From assembly GCA_002083435.1 (NCBI GenBank), contig LWDJ01000031.1:1-34410 (forward strand): a stretch of DNA of 34,410 nt, in the 5' to 3' direction. The notes under the pieces were generated by a model, which had not been told where the DNA came from, searched no databases, and worked only from the letters and a program-made list of their open reading frames with translations. This document shows positions 8,172-17,000 of this stretch, piece after piece. Position numbers and translations under genes: made by a program. Positions within the stretch are counted from its first letter, which is position 1; the number at the start of each line of letters is the position of its first letter. Source of the stretch: Proteobacteria bacterium SG_bin6 (GTDB taxonomy: Bacteria > Pseudomonadota > Alphaproteobacteria > Sphingomonadales > Sphingomonadaceae).

Positions 8172-8210
8172 GCCAAGCCGCGGCGGCGCCCAGCGTCTTC
8201 GCGGCTTGGC
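8172..8210. terminator. Inverted repeat between convergent genes, probable bidirectional terminator
   Basis: GCCAAGCCGCG (8172-8182) and CGCGGCTTGGC (8200-8210) are perfect reverse complements, giving an 11-bp stem with a 17-base loop. It fills the 53-base gap between the convergent kinase and glutamate-cysteine ligase genes. There is no T-run on either side, so it may act with Rho or only protect transcript ends. Its look also fits short dispersed palindromes common in sphingomonad genomes. Confidence 0.5.
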
Positions 8211-8216
8211 ACTGGG

Positions 8217-9590
8217 CTAAAACCGCATCTCCTCATAAACCCGCGCGACATCGCCGCCCCAGGCGCCCTCATAGCGCTCCAGCAACAGTTCCGCCGGCAC
8301 CGTCCCCCGCCGGACGATCTCGCGCAGTGGATCGAGAAAGCCGGTCTCGTCGCTCCCGCCCGCGTCGTGCCGCGCGCGTGCCGCAAGCCCGGCATGGGCG
8401 ATGTCGAGCACTTCGCCGGCGATGTCGCGCAGCCGCCCGCCGCCGGGTAGCGGTGCGTCGAGGCCCAGCTTGGGCACGCTCGCGCGCAAATCCTCGCGCC
8501 CGGCCATGTCCCAGCCCTTCACCAGATCCCACGCGGCATCCAGCGCGCCCTGATCGTAGAGCAGCCCCACCCATAAAGCCGGCAGCGCGCAGATTCGCCC
8601 CCATGGCCCGCCATCGGCGCCGCGCATCTCCAGGAACGACTTGAGCCGCACCTCGGGGAAGGCGGTCGAGAGGTGATCGGACCAGTCATCGACGGTCGGT
8701 TTCTCGCCCGGCAGCGCGGGGAGGCGACCGTCGAGGAAGTCGCGGAACGATTGCCCCGCCGCGTCGATATAGCGCCCATCGCGATAGACGAAGTACATCG
8801 GCACATCGAGCGCGTAATCGGCATAGCGCTCATAGCCGAAGCCGTCTTCGAATACGAAAGGCAGCATCCCCGTGCGCGCCGGATCGGTGTCCGACCAGAT
8901 ATGGCTGCGATAGCTCAGATAGCCGTTGGGCTTGCCTTCGGTGAAGGGCGAATTGGCGAACAAAGCCGTCGCAAGCGGCTGGAGGGCCAAGCCGACGCGG
9001 AACTTCTGCGCCATGTCGGCTTCGCTTTGATAATCGAGATTCACCTGGATCGTGCAGGTGCGCAGCATCATGTCGAGCCCGAGGCTGCCGACGCGCGGCA
9101 TGTGGCGCAGCATGATCGCATAGCGCCCCTTGGGCATGATCGGCAGGTCGGCGCGCGCCTTGTCGGGCCACATGCCGAGGCCCAGGAACCCCAGCCCCAG
9201 CTCGCCGCCCACGCTCGCCACCTGTTCCAGATGCCGCCCGGTCTCGGCGCAGGTCTGGTGCAGATTGTCGAGCGGCGCGCCCGAAAGCTCGAACTGGCCG
9301 GCGGGCTCCAGGCTGATCGACCCATCCGCGCCGGACAGGGCGATCACATGCTCGCCCTCCATCACCGGCTGCCAGCCGAAGCGCGTGAGCCCCATCAGCA
9401 GGTCGCGGATGCCGCCCGGCTCGTCATAGCTCGGCGCGTGGTGGTCGCTCAGCCGATAGACGAATTTCTCATGCTCGGTGCCGATGCGCCAACGCGCCGG
9501 CGGCTTTTCGCCCTTGGCGAAGGTCGCGATCAGCTGGTCGCGGTGCTCGATTACCGCCGATTGCTTATCCGTTACGGTCTTCGTGCTCAT
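8217..9590 (-). CDS. gshA: Glutamate-cysteine ligase, plant/alphaproteobacterial (GCS2) type
   Basis: A 457-residue cytosolic enzyme of the class found in plants and alphaproteobacteria; it joins glutamate and cysteine with ATP in the first step of glutathione synthesis. Visible family features include WRIGTEHEKFVY near the N-terminus, the SLEPAGQFELSG block with glutamate-binding residues, and MMLRTCTIQVNLDY in the core. The ATG at 9590 is chosen over an upstream one at 9620 because family members begin close to it. No gshB is in the window. The gene diverges from cobT with 78 bases between the starts, which must hold both promoters. The call is secure. Confidence 0.94.
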   Translation of the reverse strand: MSTKTVTDKQSAVIEHRDQLIATFAKGEKPPARWRIGTEHEKFVYRLSDHHAPSYDEPGGIRDLLMGLTRFGWQPVMEGEHVIALSGADGSISLEPAGQFELSGAPLDNLHQTCAETGRHLEQVASVGGELGLGFLGLGMWPDKARADLPIMPKGRYAIMLRHMPRVGSLGLDMMLRTCTIQVNLDYQSEADMAQKFRVGLALQPLATALFANSPFTEGKPNGYLSYRSHIWSDTDPARTGMLPFVFEDGFGYERYADYALDVPMYFVYRDGRYIDAAGQSFRDFLDGRLPALPGEKPTVDDWSDHLSTAFPEVRLKSFLEMRGADGGPWGRICALPALWVGLLYDQGALDAAWDLVKGWDMAGREDLRASVPKLGLDAPLPGGGRLRDIAGEVLDIAHAGLAARARHDAGGSDETGFLDPLREIVRRGTVPAELLLERYEGAWGGDVARVYEEMRF

Positions 9591-9668
9591 GGGGCGTGCG
9601 TTTAGCCTCCGCGTCGGCACGACGCTAGAGGGGTTCCGGCGCCGCCGCTATCTGGTAAGGCGCGGTCA

Positions 9669-11504
9669 ATGGCCACCGAAACCCCGCTCGATCGCCTGAA
9701 GGCCGTGCTCGGCGGCACCGCCCGCGCGCTCGCCGATGAGCCCGAACTCGATCTCGCTTATACCGCCGACGCGCCCAGCCAATCGGGCAAGCATCTGAAG
9801 ATTCCGATGCCCGCGCGCAGCCTGCCGCCCGAGCAGGTGGCTGAGGCTCGCGGCTTCGCCGATGGCTTCGCGCTTAGGCTCAAGCATCACGACCAGGCGC
9901 TCCACCTGAAGGGCGCGCCCACCGAAGCGCTCGCCCGCGCGGTGTTCGACGCGGTGGAGACGGCGCGGGTCGAGGCGCTCGGCGCGCGCGGCTATCGCGG
10001 CATCGGCGACAATCTGGAGACCGCGCTGCTCGCCCGGCTGAAGAGCGACCCGATCACCCGCGCCCGCACCCGCGACGAGGTGCCGCTCTCGACCGCGGTC
10101 GCGCTGCTCGCCCGCGAGCGGCTGGCTGGTCGCCCTTCCCCCGCGCTCGCCGCGCCCGGCATGGCGCTGGTGCGCGAATGGATCGAGGGGAAGGCGGGCG
10201 TCGATCTCGACGCGCTGGCGCTCGCGATCGACGATCAGGCCGCCTTCGCCAAGCTCTCCATGAAATTGCTCGAAGACCTCGAACTCGTCGAAGGCGATCT
10301 CGCCCCCGACGACGCCGAGGAAGGCGGCAGTGACGATGAGGGCCAGGAAGAGCAGGAGCAGGACGAAGGCGACCAGAGCGACGACGCCGGCGACCAGGGC
10401 CAGGGCGAAATCGAGCAGCGCAGCCAGCAGGCCGAGGGCGACGACGCCCAGGGCGAAGCCCAGGCCCAGCAGGACGATAGTTTCGACGACGCCGATGGCG
10501 AGCCCGGCGACGAGGGCGAGGACGGCATGATGCCGGTGCGCGCCAATCGCTCCCCCGCCGACCTGACGCCGCAATTCGAATACAAGGCGTGGAGCACCGG
10601 GTTCGACGAGCAGGTGAGCGCGACCGAATTGTGCGACGCCGACGAGCTGGTGCGGCTGCGCGCCTATCTCGATCAGCAGCTGGTCCATCTGCAGGGCGCG
10701 GTGACCAAGCTCGCCAACCGGCTACAGCGGCGCTTGATGGCGCAGCAGAGCCGCAGCTGGGATTTCGACCAGGAGGAGGGCCTGCTCGACGCCGCGCGCC
10801 TCGCCCGGGTTGTCGCCAGCCCCACCCATTCGCTCAGCTACAAGATCGAGCGCGATACCGAGTTCAAGGACACCGTCGTCACCCTGTTGATCGACAATTC
10901 GGGGTCGATGCGCGGGCGGCCGATCTCGATCGCGGCAATCAGCGCCGATATCCTCGCGCGCACGCTGGAGCGCTGCGGGGTGAAGACCGAGATTCTAGGC
11001 TTCACCACCCGCGCCTGGAAAGGCGGGCAAGCGCGTGAGGACTGGCTGAACGCCGGGCGCCCGCCACAGCCGGGCCGGCTTAACGATCTGCGCCACATCA
11101 TCTACAAGCAGGCTGACGAACCGTGGCGCCGCGCCAAGCCCAATCTTGGCTTGATGATGCGCGAGGGGCTGCTGAAGGAGAATATCGACGGCGAGGCTTT
11201 GCTCTGGGCGCATGCCCGGCTGATCGCCCGCCCCGAGGACCGGCGTATCCTGATGGTGATCTCGGACGGCGCGCCGGTGGACGACTCCACTTTATCGGTG
11301 AACAGCGGTTCCTACCTGGAACGCCATCTGCGCCAGGTGATCGGCTGGATCGAGGCGAAATCCCCGGTCGAACTGATCGCGATCGGCATCGGCCATGATG
11401 TGACCCGCTATTACGCGCGGGCGGTGACGATCATGGACGCCGAGCAATTGGGGGGCACGATGATCGAACAGCTGGCCAGCCTGTTCGACACGCCGGGGCG
11501 GTGA
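9669..11504 (+). CDS. cobT: Cobaltochelatase subunit CobT
   Basis: The 611-residue protein has the CobT layout: an alpha-helical N-terminal region (1-200), a strongly acidic Glu/Asp/Gln-rich linker (about 205-286), and a C-terminal von Willebrand A domain with the MIDAS motif DNSGSMRG (409-416). CobT works with the AAA+ ATPase CobS as the chaperone-like part of CobNST, which inserts cobalt into hydrogenobyrinate diamide in aerobic cobalamin synthesis. cobS and cobN are not in this window. In many alphaproteobacteria CobS and CobT persist without a full cobalamin pathway, so a different chelatase or chaperone role is possible. The stop overlaps the next gene by 4 bases (GTGA). Confidence 0.93.
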   Translation: MATETPLDRLKAVLGGTARALADEPELDLAYTADAPSQSGKHLKIPMPARSLPPEQVAEARGFADGFALRLKHHDQALHLKGAPTEALARAVFDAVETARVEALGARGYRGIGDNLETALLARLKSDPITRARTRDEVPLSTAVALLARERLAGRPSPALAAPGMALVREWIEGKAGVDLDALALAIDDQAAFAKLSMKLLEDLELVEGDLAPDDAEEGGSDDEGQEEQEQDEGDQSDDAGDQGQGEIEQRSQQAEGDDAQGEAQAQQDDSFDDADGEPGDEGEDGMMPVRANRSPADLTPQFEYKAWSTGFDEQVSATELCDADELVRLRAYLDQQLVHLQGAVTKLANRLQRRLMAQQSRSWDFDQEEGLLDAARLARVVASPTHSLSYKIERDTEFKDTVVTLLIDNSGSMRGRPISIAAISADILARTLERCGVKTEILGFTTRAWKGGQAREDWLNAGRPPQPGRLNDLRHIIYKQADEPWRRAKPNLGLMMREGLLKENIDGEALLWAHARLIARPEDRRILMVISDGAPVDDSTLSVNSGSYLERHLRQVIGWIEAKSPVELIAIGIGHDVTRYYARAVTIMDAEQLGGTMIEQLASLFDTPGR

Positions 11505-11761
11505 GCCCAATCACCTCGCCCCCCGGCGGCTTTATCGGCCCGGTGAAGCGCTCGGTCACCATCGCCGGGCACCCCACCTCGATCAGCCTGGAGCCCGTGT
11601 TCTGGGCGGCGCTCGAAGCGGCGGCTGCTGCGCGCGCGCTGCCGCTTTCGGCGCTCATCGCGGCCATTGATGCACTGCGCATTCAGGCGCCTGCGCCGCC
11701 CAACCTTGCCAGCGCGCTTCGGAGCTGGCTTTTGACAAATCCGCCACAAAGCTGCGATTGA
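11501..11761 (+). CDS. Ribbon-helix-helix domain protein
   Basis: An 86-residue protein with the pattern KRSVTIAGHPTSISLEPVFW followed by two helices and NLASALRSWLL. This matches the RHH_4 type of ribbon-helix-helix protein (PF13467 as I recall it). In that fold the short strand around residues 16-21 binds DNA as a dimer. Targets are unknown. It starts at GTG overlapping the cobT stop, so the two are co-transcribed. Its last codons overlap the first of three Fur-like palindromes belonging to the downstream receptor gene. Confidence 0.8.
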   Translation: MSPITSPPGGFIGPVKRSVTIAGHPTSISLEPVFWAALEAAAAARALPLSALIAAIDALRIQAPAPPNLASALRSWLLTNPPQSCD

Positions 11762-11767
11762 CTCGCA
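11753..11767. promoter_or_regulatory. Fur-like palindrome 1
   Basis: TGCGA TTGAC TCGCA, with 5-base arms around a 5-base centre. This is the geometry of the Fur core (TGATA-ATNAT-TATCA) with G/C-richer arms. It overlaps the end of the ribbon-helix-helix gene and lies 28 bases upstream of a second copy. Confidence 0.45.
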
Positions 11768-11773
11768 ATAGCG

Positions 11774-11802
11774 TTGACACTGCGAACGCCTCGCAATAGC
11801 AC
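11774..11802 (+). promoter_or_regulatory. Possible promoter of the siderophore receptor gene
   Basis: A perfect TTGACA (11774-11779) sits between the first two Fur-like palindromes. At 17-base spacing the -10 position reads TAGCAC (11797-11802), which is weak. Palindrome 2 (11781-11795) would fill the spacer, so a bound repressor would exclude RNA polymerase. The -35 is convincing; the -10 is not. Confidence 0.4.
11781..11795. promoter_or_regulatory. Fur-like palindrome 2
   Basis: TGCGA ACGCC TCGCA, the same arms as palindrome 1. The two together with flanking CTCGCAATAGC repeats (11762-11772 and 11790-11800) make a 28-base direct repeat. It lies between the candidate -35 and -10 of the receptor promoter. 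Confidence 0.5.
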
Positions 11803-11822
11803 GGCTCCCACAGGAGGCTCTG

Positions 11823-13922
11823 TTGCGACTCATTCTCATTACCGCCAGCCCGCTCGCGCTGATCGCCGGCGCCGCTCATGCCGCGCCGCCGCTCGACACA
11901 CCCGAGGCGCCCGGCGATGAAGTGGTCGTCACCGGCCAGCGGCTCGGCTATGGCACCGAGGAGACGAGCACCGCCACGCGCACCCCCGTCAAGCTGCTCG
12001 ATCTGCCGCAATCGGTTACCGCGATCAGCCGCGAGCAGATCGACGATCAGGCGGTCCGCACCATCGGCGAGGCGCTGCGCCAGGTGCCCGGCGCGATCGC
12101 CGCGCAAGGTGAGGGCAATCGCGATCAGATCGTGCTGCGCGGGCAAAATACCACCGCCGATTTCTTCATCGATAATCTGCGCGACGATGTGCAATATTAT
12201 CGCCCGGTCTATAATCTCGAGCGGCTGGAAGTACTGCGCGGGCCAAACGCCATGATCTTCGGACGCGGCGGGGGTGGCGGGGTGGTCAACCGTGTCACCA
12301 AGACGCCGTTCGACGGCTTCGGCCTGGGCGCGACCGCGTCCGCCGACAGCTTCGGCGCCTGGTATCTCGACGGCGACCTGAACCTGGCCGTCGCCCCCGG
12401 GATCGCCGCGCGGGTGAACGCGGTGCATGAGGAAGTCGCCAATCACCGCAATCTGTATGGCGGCAACATCAGCGCGGTGAACCCGGTCGTCCGCTTCGCG
12501 CTCGACGATCGCACGAGCGTCACCATCGGCTACGAATATCAGGCCGATCGCCGCGTGGTCGATCGCGGCGTGCCCTCGCAGAATGGGCGGCCAGTGAACG
12601 GTTTTCGCGACACCTTTTTCGGCGTCCCCGGCTTCAACCGCACCGCCTTCACCGCGAACGTGCTGCGGGTGACGGCGACCCACCGCTTCTCCGATAACCT
12701 CCAGATCACCGGGAGACTGCTCTACGGCGAGTATGACAAATTCTACCGCAACGCCTTCCCGTCCGCGCCAGTGACGGCGGCGGGGCTGGTGCCGATCCAG
12801 GCCTATGAGGATTTCAACAACCGCCGCAATCTGTTCAGCCAGACCGATCTCGTCTGGCGGGTGACGACCGGCCCGATCGCCCACACGGTGCTGGCCGGCG
12901 CCGAGTTCGGCGATCAGCGCGGCGACAATGGCCGCTTCAACGGCTTTTTCGATGGCCAGCCGGGCGCGAGTGCCGATGCGCTGACGCTGCCGGTGCGCCT
13001 CAGCGACCCCATCGTGATCCCCGCCCCGATCCTGCGTGCCGGCACCGGCCAGCGCGCGGTGCGCTATCAATCGACGATCTTCGCCGGCTATGCGCAGGAT
13101 CAGCTGAGATGGGGACCGATCGAGCTGCTGCTCGGGCTGCGGTACGACAGTTTCACGCTGAACGCGCTCAATCGCCTGAACGGACAGACATTGGTGCGCA
13201 CCGATGGGCTCTGGTCGCCGCGCGTCGGGCTGGTCGGGCACCCAACCAACAATGTGTCGCTCTATTTCAGCTATGCGCGCAGCTATTTGCCACAATCGGG
13301 CGACCAGTTCACCACGCTTGACGTGACGAGCGCGGCGCTGATCCCCGAACGCTTCGACAATTACGAAGTCGGCGCCAAATGGGAGCCGCGCGCGGGGCTG
13401 CTGCTCGCCGCGAGCCTCTATCAGCTGGAGCGCACCAACACGCGCGCCCCCGGCCCGACTCCGGGGACGACGGTCCTCACCGGCGCCCAGCGCAGTCGCG
13501 GGCTGGAGCTGGAAGCGCGCGGGCAGATCACCAAGGCGTGGAACCTCAGCCTCGCTTACGCCCTTACCGAGGCGGTGATCACCGAAACCACCACCGCTGC
13601 CCCCGCTGGCCGCCGGGTGCCGCTGGTGCCGCGCCACACCTTTTCCGCCTTCACCCGCTATGACGTGACGCCGCGCTTCGGCGTGGGCGGCGGGGTGAGC
13701 TATTTCTCGGACCGGGCGACATCGATCTCGAACGCGGTGACGCTGCCCGCCTACACGCGCGTGGATGCGGCGCTTTACTACAAGCTCACCAAGAACATCG
13801 AAGCGCAGGTGAACATCGAGAACCTGTTCGACGCGGGCTATTTCCCGACCGCGCACACCGACAACAACATCTCGACCGGGGCGCCGATCAACGCGCGGGC
13901 GACGCTGCGGGTGCGGCTATAG
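11823..13922 (+). CDS. TonB-dependent siderophore receptor
   Basis: The 699-residue outer-membrane protein has a signal peptide (about 1-21, ending AAHA), a plug domain (about 40-160, with LPQSVTAISREQIDDQAVRT and the LERLEVLRGPNAMIFGRGG block) and a C-terminal beta-barrel with the usual late NIEAQVNIENLFDAGY-type strands. The pattern is that of ferric-siderophore receptors, probably catecholate type by similarity to Fiu-like proteins, though the ligand cannot be read. The start is TTG at 11823, justified by a perfect AGGAGG (11812-11817) 5 bases before it and by the signal peptide. Fur-like sites lie in the promoter and over the start codon, so iron repression is likely. No transport or siderophore synthesis genes are nearby. 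Confidence 0.92.
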   Translation: MRLILITASPLALIAGAAHAAPPLDTPEAPGDEVVVTGQRLGYGTEETSTATRTPVKLLDLPQSVTAISREQIDDQAVRTIGEALRQVPGAIAAQGEGNRDQIVLRGQNTTADFFIDNLRDDVQYYRPVYNLERLEVLRGPNAMIFGRGGGGGVVNRVTKTPFDGFGLGATASADSFGAWYLDGDLNLAVAPGIAARVNAVHEEVANHRNLYGGNISAVNPVVRFALDDRTSVTIGYEYQADRRVVDRGVPSQNGRPVNGFRDTFFGVPGFNRTAFTANVLRVTATHRFSDNLQITGRLLYGEYDKFYRNAFPSAPVTAAGLVPIQAYEDFNNRRNLFSQTDLVWRVTTGPIAHTVLAGAEFGDQRGDNGRFNGFFDGQPGASADALTLPVRLSDPIVIPAPILRAGTGQRAVRYQSTIFAGYAQDQLRWGPIELLLGLRYDSFTLNALNRLNGQTLVRTDGLWSPRVGLVGHPTNNVSLYFSYARSYLPQSGDQFTTLDVTSAALIPERFDNYEVGAKWEPRAGLLLAASLYQLERTNTRAPGPTPGTTVLTGAQRSRGLELEARGQITKAWNLSLAYALTEAVITETTTAAPAGRRVPLVPRHTFSAFTRYDVTPRFGVGGGVSYFSDRATSISNAVTLPAYTRVDAALYYKLTKNIEAQVNIENLFDAGYFPTAHTDNNISTGAPINARATLRVRL
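11824..11838. promoter_or_regulatory. Fur-like palindrome 3, overlapping the start codon
   Basis: TGCGA CTCAT TCTCA overlaps the TTG start of the receptor gene. It is close to the widely used Fur form TGAGAATCATTCTCA (two mismatches). It also encodes the first residues of the signal peptide, so the match could partly be chance. Confidence 0.4.
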
Positions 13923-13937
13923 GGACGTTGCGCTGAG

Positions 13938-14068
13938 CTTCGACCCACCCCAACCCCTCCCTTGCAGGGAGGGGCCCTGCCTTACCCCACGCCCCCGCTG
14001 AAACGGAGATGCTGCGCGCCGCGACTCACACCCCTCCCTGTAAGGGAGGGGCCGGGGGTGGGTCGAAG
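13938..14068. repeat. Composite inverted-repeat element with two nested hairpins
   Basis: CTTCGACCCACCCC (13938-13951) and its exact reverse complement (14055-14068) bound a 131-base unit. Just inside each end is a hairpin with a 9-bp stem: CCCCTCCCT/AGGGAGGGG at 13954-13974 and at 14031-14051. The unit fills the 162-base gap between the convergent receptor and glutamate dehydrogenase genes. Paired elements with this CCCCTCCCT core are common between genes in sphingomonads from what I recall. It probably also ends both transcripts. Nothing in it codes. Confidence 0.8.
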
Positions 14069-14084
14069 CAGCGTGCGTCCCGGC

Positions 14085-17000
14085 CTACCGCCCGAGCAGC
14101 ACCCGCGCCTGCCCCGCGATTTGAGCGAGCATCGCCGCGTTCGGCGCGGTCGCGCGGCGGGCGCGGTCGACCAGCGCCCGGAACTGCGCGACGCGCGGGG
14201 CATGTTCGCCAAGCCAGGCGTCAACCCGCGCCTGCGGGTTGCCCGCGTCACGACCCAGAAACTCGAGCCGGATCTGCTGGAAATCGCGCGCAAGGCCAGC
14301 GATCAGCAGCCGCTCCCACGGATCGCTTGAATCGAGCCGCGCGGCCTGGGTTTGCGCCCAATCGAGCCCCAACGCCTCGCCCAGCCGGGTGAAGGCGCGC
14401 GTCAAGCCATCGACGGTCACCCCCAACCGTCGGCCGAGATCGGCGAGGCCGACCGCACCGTCGAGCTCGAAAATGCGCACCACCTGGCGCACCAATGCCT
14501 CGGGCGCGCCCGCCGCCTGCAGCCGCTGGGCGATCCGCGCGCTCTGGCCGCGGGCTTCGTCTTCCAGCAGCGTCGCGAGCTGGGCTTCGAGCTGCTCGAC
14601 GCCCGCGCCGATCTGATCGAGCACCGCGCGCGGGCTGCTGCCGGGCGCCGACAGCCGCAGCAAATCGGCGATATGCGAGCGCGTCGCGAGCGCGACTTCG
14701 TCGAACAGCGCGATCCGTGCCGCCTCGGGCACCGAGGCCGCCTCGATCTCGGCCCACAACGCAGGCAGCTCGAACAGATGCTCGACCACCACGAACATCG
14801 CGGCGATGTCCGAAAGCGCCGCGCCCTCTTCCTCGGCCAACTCGAACGGGTGAAGCACCCCCAGCCGGTTGACGATGCGGTTGGCGAGCTTGGTCGCGAC
14901 GATTTCACCGCGCAGCCGGTGCGCGTCGATCGCCGCGCCGAATTGCGCGCGCATCGCCGGCGGGAAGGCGGCGAACAGATCGGCGCGGGTCGCGGCATCA
15001 TTGGCGAGCGGGCTGTGCTCGACCGCCTCCTGCAGCGCGAGCTTGGCAGTCGCGAGCAGCACTGCCAGCTCGGGCCGGGTCAGCCCGCGTCGATCCTGCG
15101 CGCGGCGCAACAGATCGTCGTTCGATCCCAGCCCTTCGACATGGCGATCGAGCCGGCCGGCGCTTTCGAAAATCTCGATCAGCCGCACATAGCTCGGCAG
15201 CGCCTTCGCCCCGTCATGCTCCATGATCGACAGCGCCAGCGTCTGCAGCCGGTTATCCTCGAGCACGATATGCGCGACATCGTCGGTCATCCCGACGAGC
15301 AATTCGTTGCGCGCGTCGAAGCCCAGCCGGCCCTCGATCATCTCGCGGTTCAGGGCGATCTTGATGTTCACTTCATTGTCCGAGCAATCGACGCCCGCCG
15401 AATTGTCGATGAAGTCGGTGTTGATCCGCCCGCCGCCGGCGGCGAAGGCGATGCGGCCCGCTTGCGTCACGCCCAGATTGGCGCCCTCGCCGATCGCGAC
15501 CGCGCGTAGCTCCTCGGCGTTCACGCGCAGCCGGTCGTTGGTGGGATCGCCGACCTGGACGTTGTTCTCGGCCGCCGCCTTTACATAGGTGCCGATGCCG
15601 CCAAACCAGATGAGATCGACGGGCGCCTTCAGGATCGCCGAGATGAGCGCCGCCGGATCGAGCTCGGTCGCCGCGATGCCAAGCGCGGCGCGAACCTCGT
15701 CCGACAGGCGGATCAGCTTCTCGGTGCGCGCGAACACCCCGCCGCCGGGCGAAATCAGCGCCTTGTCATAATCTGCCCAGCTCGAACGCGGCAACGCGAA
15801 CAGCCGCGCGCGCTCGTCCCAGCCTTTCGCTGGATCGGGGTTGGGATCGAGGAAGATGTGCCGATGGTCGAACGCCGCAACCAGCCGCAGCGCCTTCGAC
15901 AGCAACATCCCGTTGCCAAACACGTCGCCCGACATATCGCCGCAGCCGACGACGCGGATGCTGTCGCTCTGCACATCGATGCCACGCTCGGCGAAGTGGC
16001 GTTGCACCGAGAGCCAGCCGCCCTTGGCGGTGATGCCCATCGCCTTATGGTCATAGCCTTGGCTGCCACCGCTCGCGAAGGCGTCGCCCAGCCAGAAGCC
16101 GCGATCGAGCGCGATCGCGTTCGCCACGTCGCTGAAGGTCGCGGTGCCCTTGTCGGCGGCGACAACGAAATAGGGGTCCTCGCCGTCATGGATGCGCACC
16201 CCCTGCGGGTGCACCACCTTGCCCTCGACGATATTGTCGGTCACCGACAGCAGGGTGCGGATGAAGATGCGATACGCCTCGGTCCCCTCCGCCAGCCAAG
16301 CGTCGCGGTTCATTGGGCTCGGCAGTGCCTTGGGATAGAAGCCTCCCTTGGCGCCGGTCGGCACGATCACCGCGTTCTTGACGCGCTGCGCCTTCATCAG
16401 CCCCAGAATTTCGGTGCGGAAGTCATCGCGCCGATCGGACCAGCGCAAGCCGCCGCGCGCGACCGGGCCGGCACGCAGATGGATGCCCTCGACCCTGGGG
16501 CTATAGACCCAGATTTCGCGCCAGGGGAGCGGTGCCGGCAGCCCCGGCACCTTCGCGCTATCGAGCTTGAAGGCGATCGCCTCGCGCGCGGCGGGGGCAT
16601 AGAAATTGGTCCGCAAAGTCGCGCGGATCACCCCGGCGATGCTGCGGAGGATGCGGTCGTCGTCGATCGCGCTGACCCCGTCGAGCCCGCGCGCGATCTC
16701 CGCCTCCGCTGCCGCCACATCGCCCATGCCGGGCGCATGCGCCGCCTCGAACCGGGCGATCAGCGCGGCGGCGACGTGCGGCGCGCGGCGCAGCGCGTCC
16801 ACCACCGTCACCAGGCTGTACGCCATCCCCGCCTGCCGCAGATAGCGGAACCAGGCGCGGAACAGCACCACCGCCTGCGGGCTCAATCCGGCATCGACGA
16901 TCAGGCGGTTGAACGGGTCATTTTCAGCCTGCCCCTCGAGCACCGCCGAAATCGCCGTCTCGAGGATGGTCGGATCGCCGTCGATCAGGCCAGGTGCGGC

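Noticed and set aside
8673..9605. 310-residue open frame antisense to the glutamate-cysteine ligase
   Set aside because: Overlaps a well-recognised gene and has no family features.
9591..9668. Possible cobalamin riboswitch before cobT
   Set aside because: The 78-base gap is too short for one and shows no B12-box-like sequence.
9666..10688. 340-residue open frame antisense to cobT
   Set aside because: Its Leu/Ala/Val-rich middle only mirrors the acidic linker of CobT read backwards; it is not a real membrane protein.
11732..11737. A second TTGACA upstream of the receptor gene
   Set aside because: It lies inside the ribbon-helix-helix coding region, and no acceptable -10 follows at 16-18 bases.
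11655..13856. 733-residue open frame antisense to the siderophore receptor
   Set aside because: It lies wholly over a clear TonB-receptor gene; its Arg/Gly/Ala/His-rich translation has no motif. Long antisense frames are expected in high-GC DNA.
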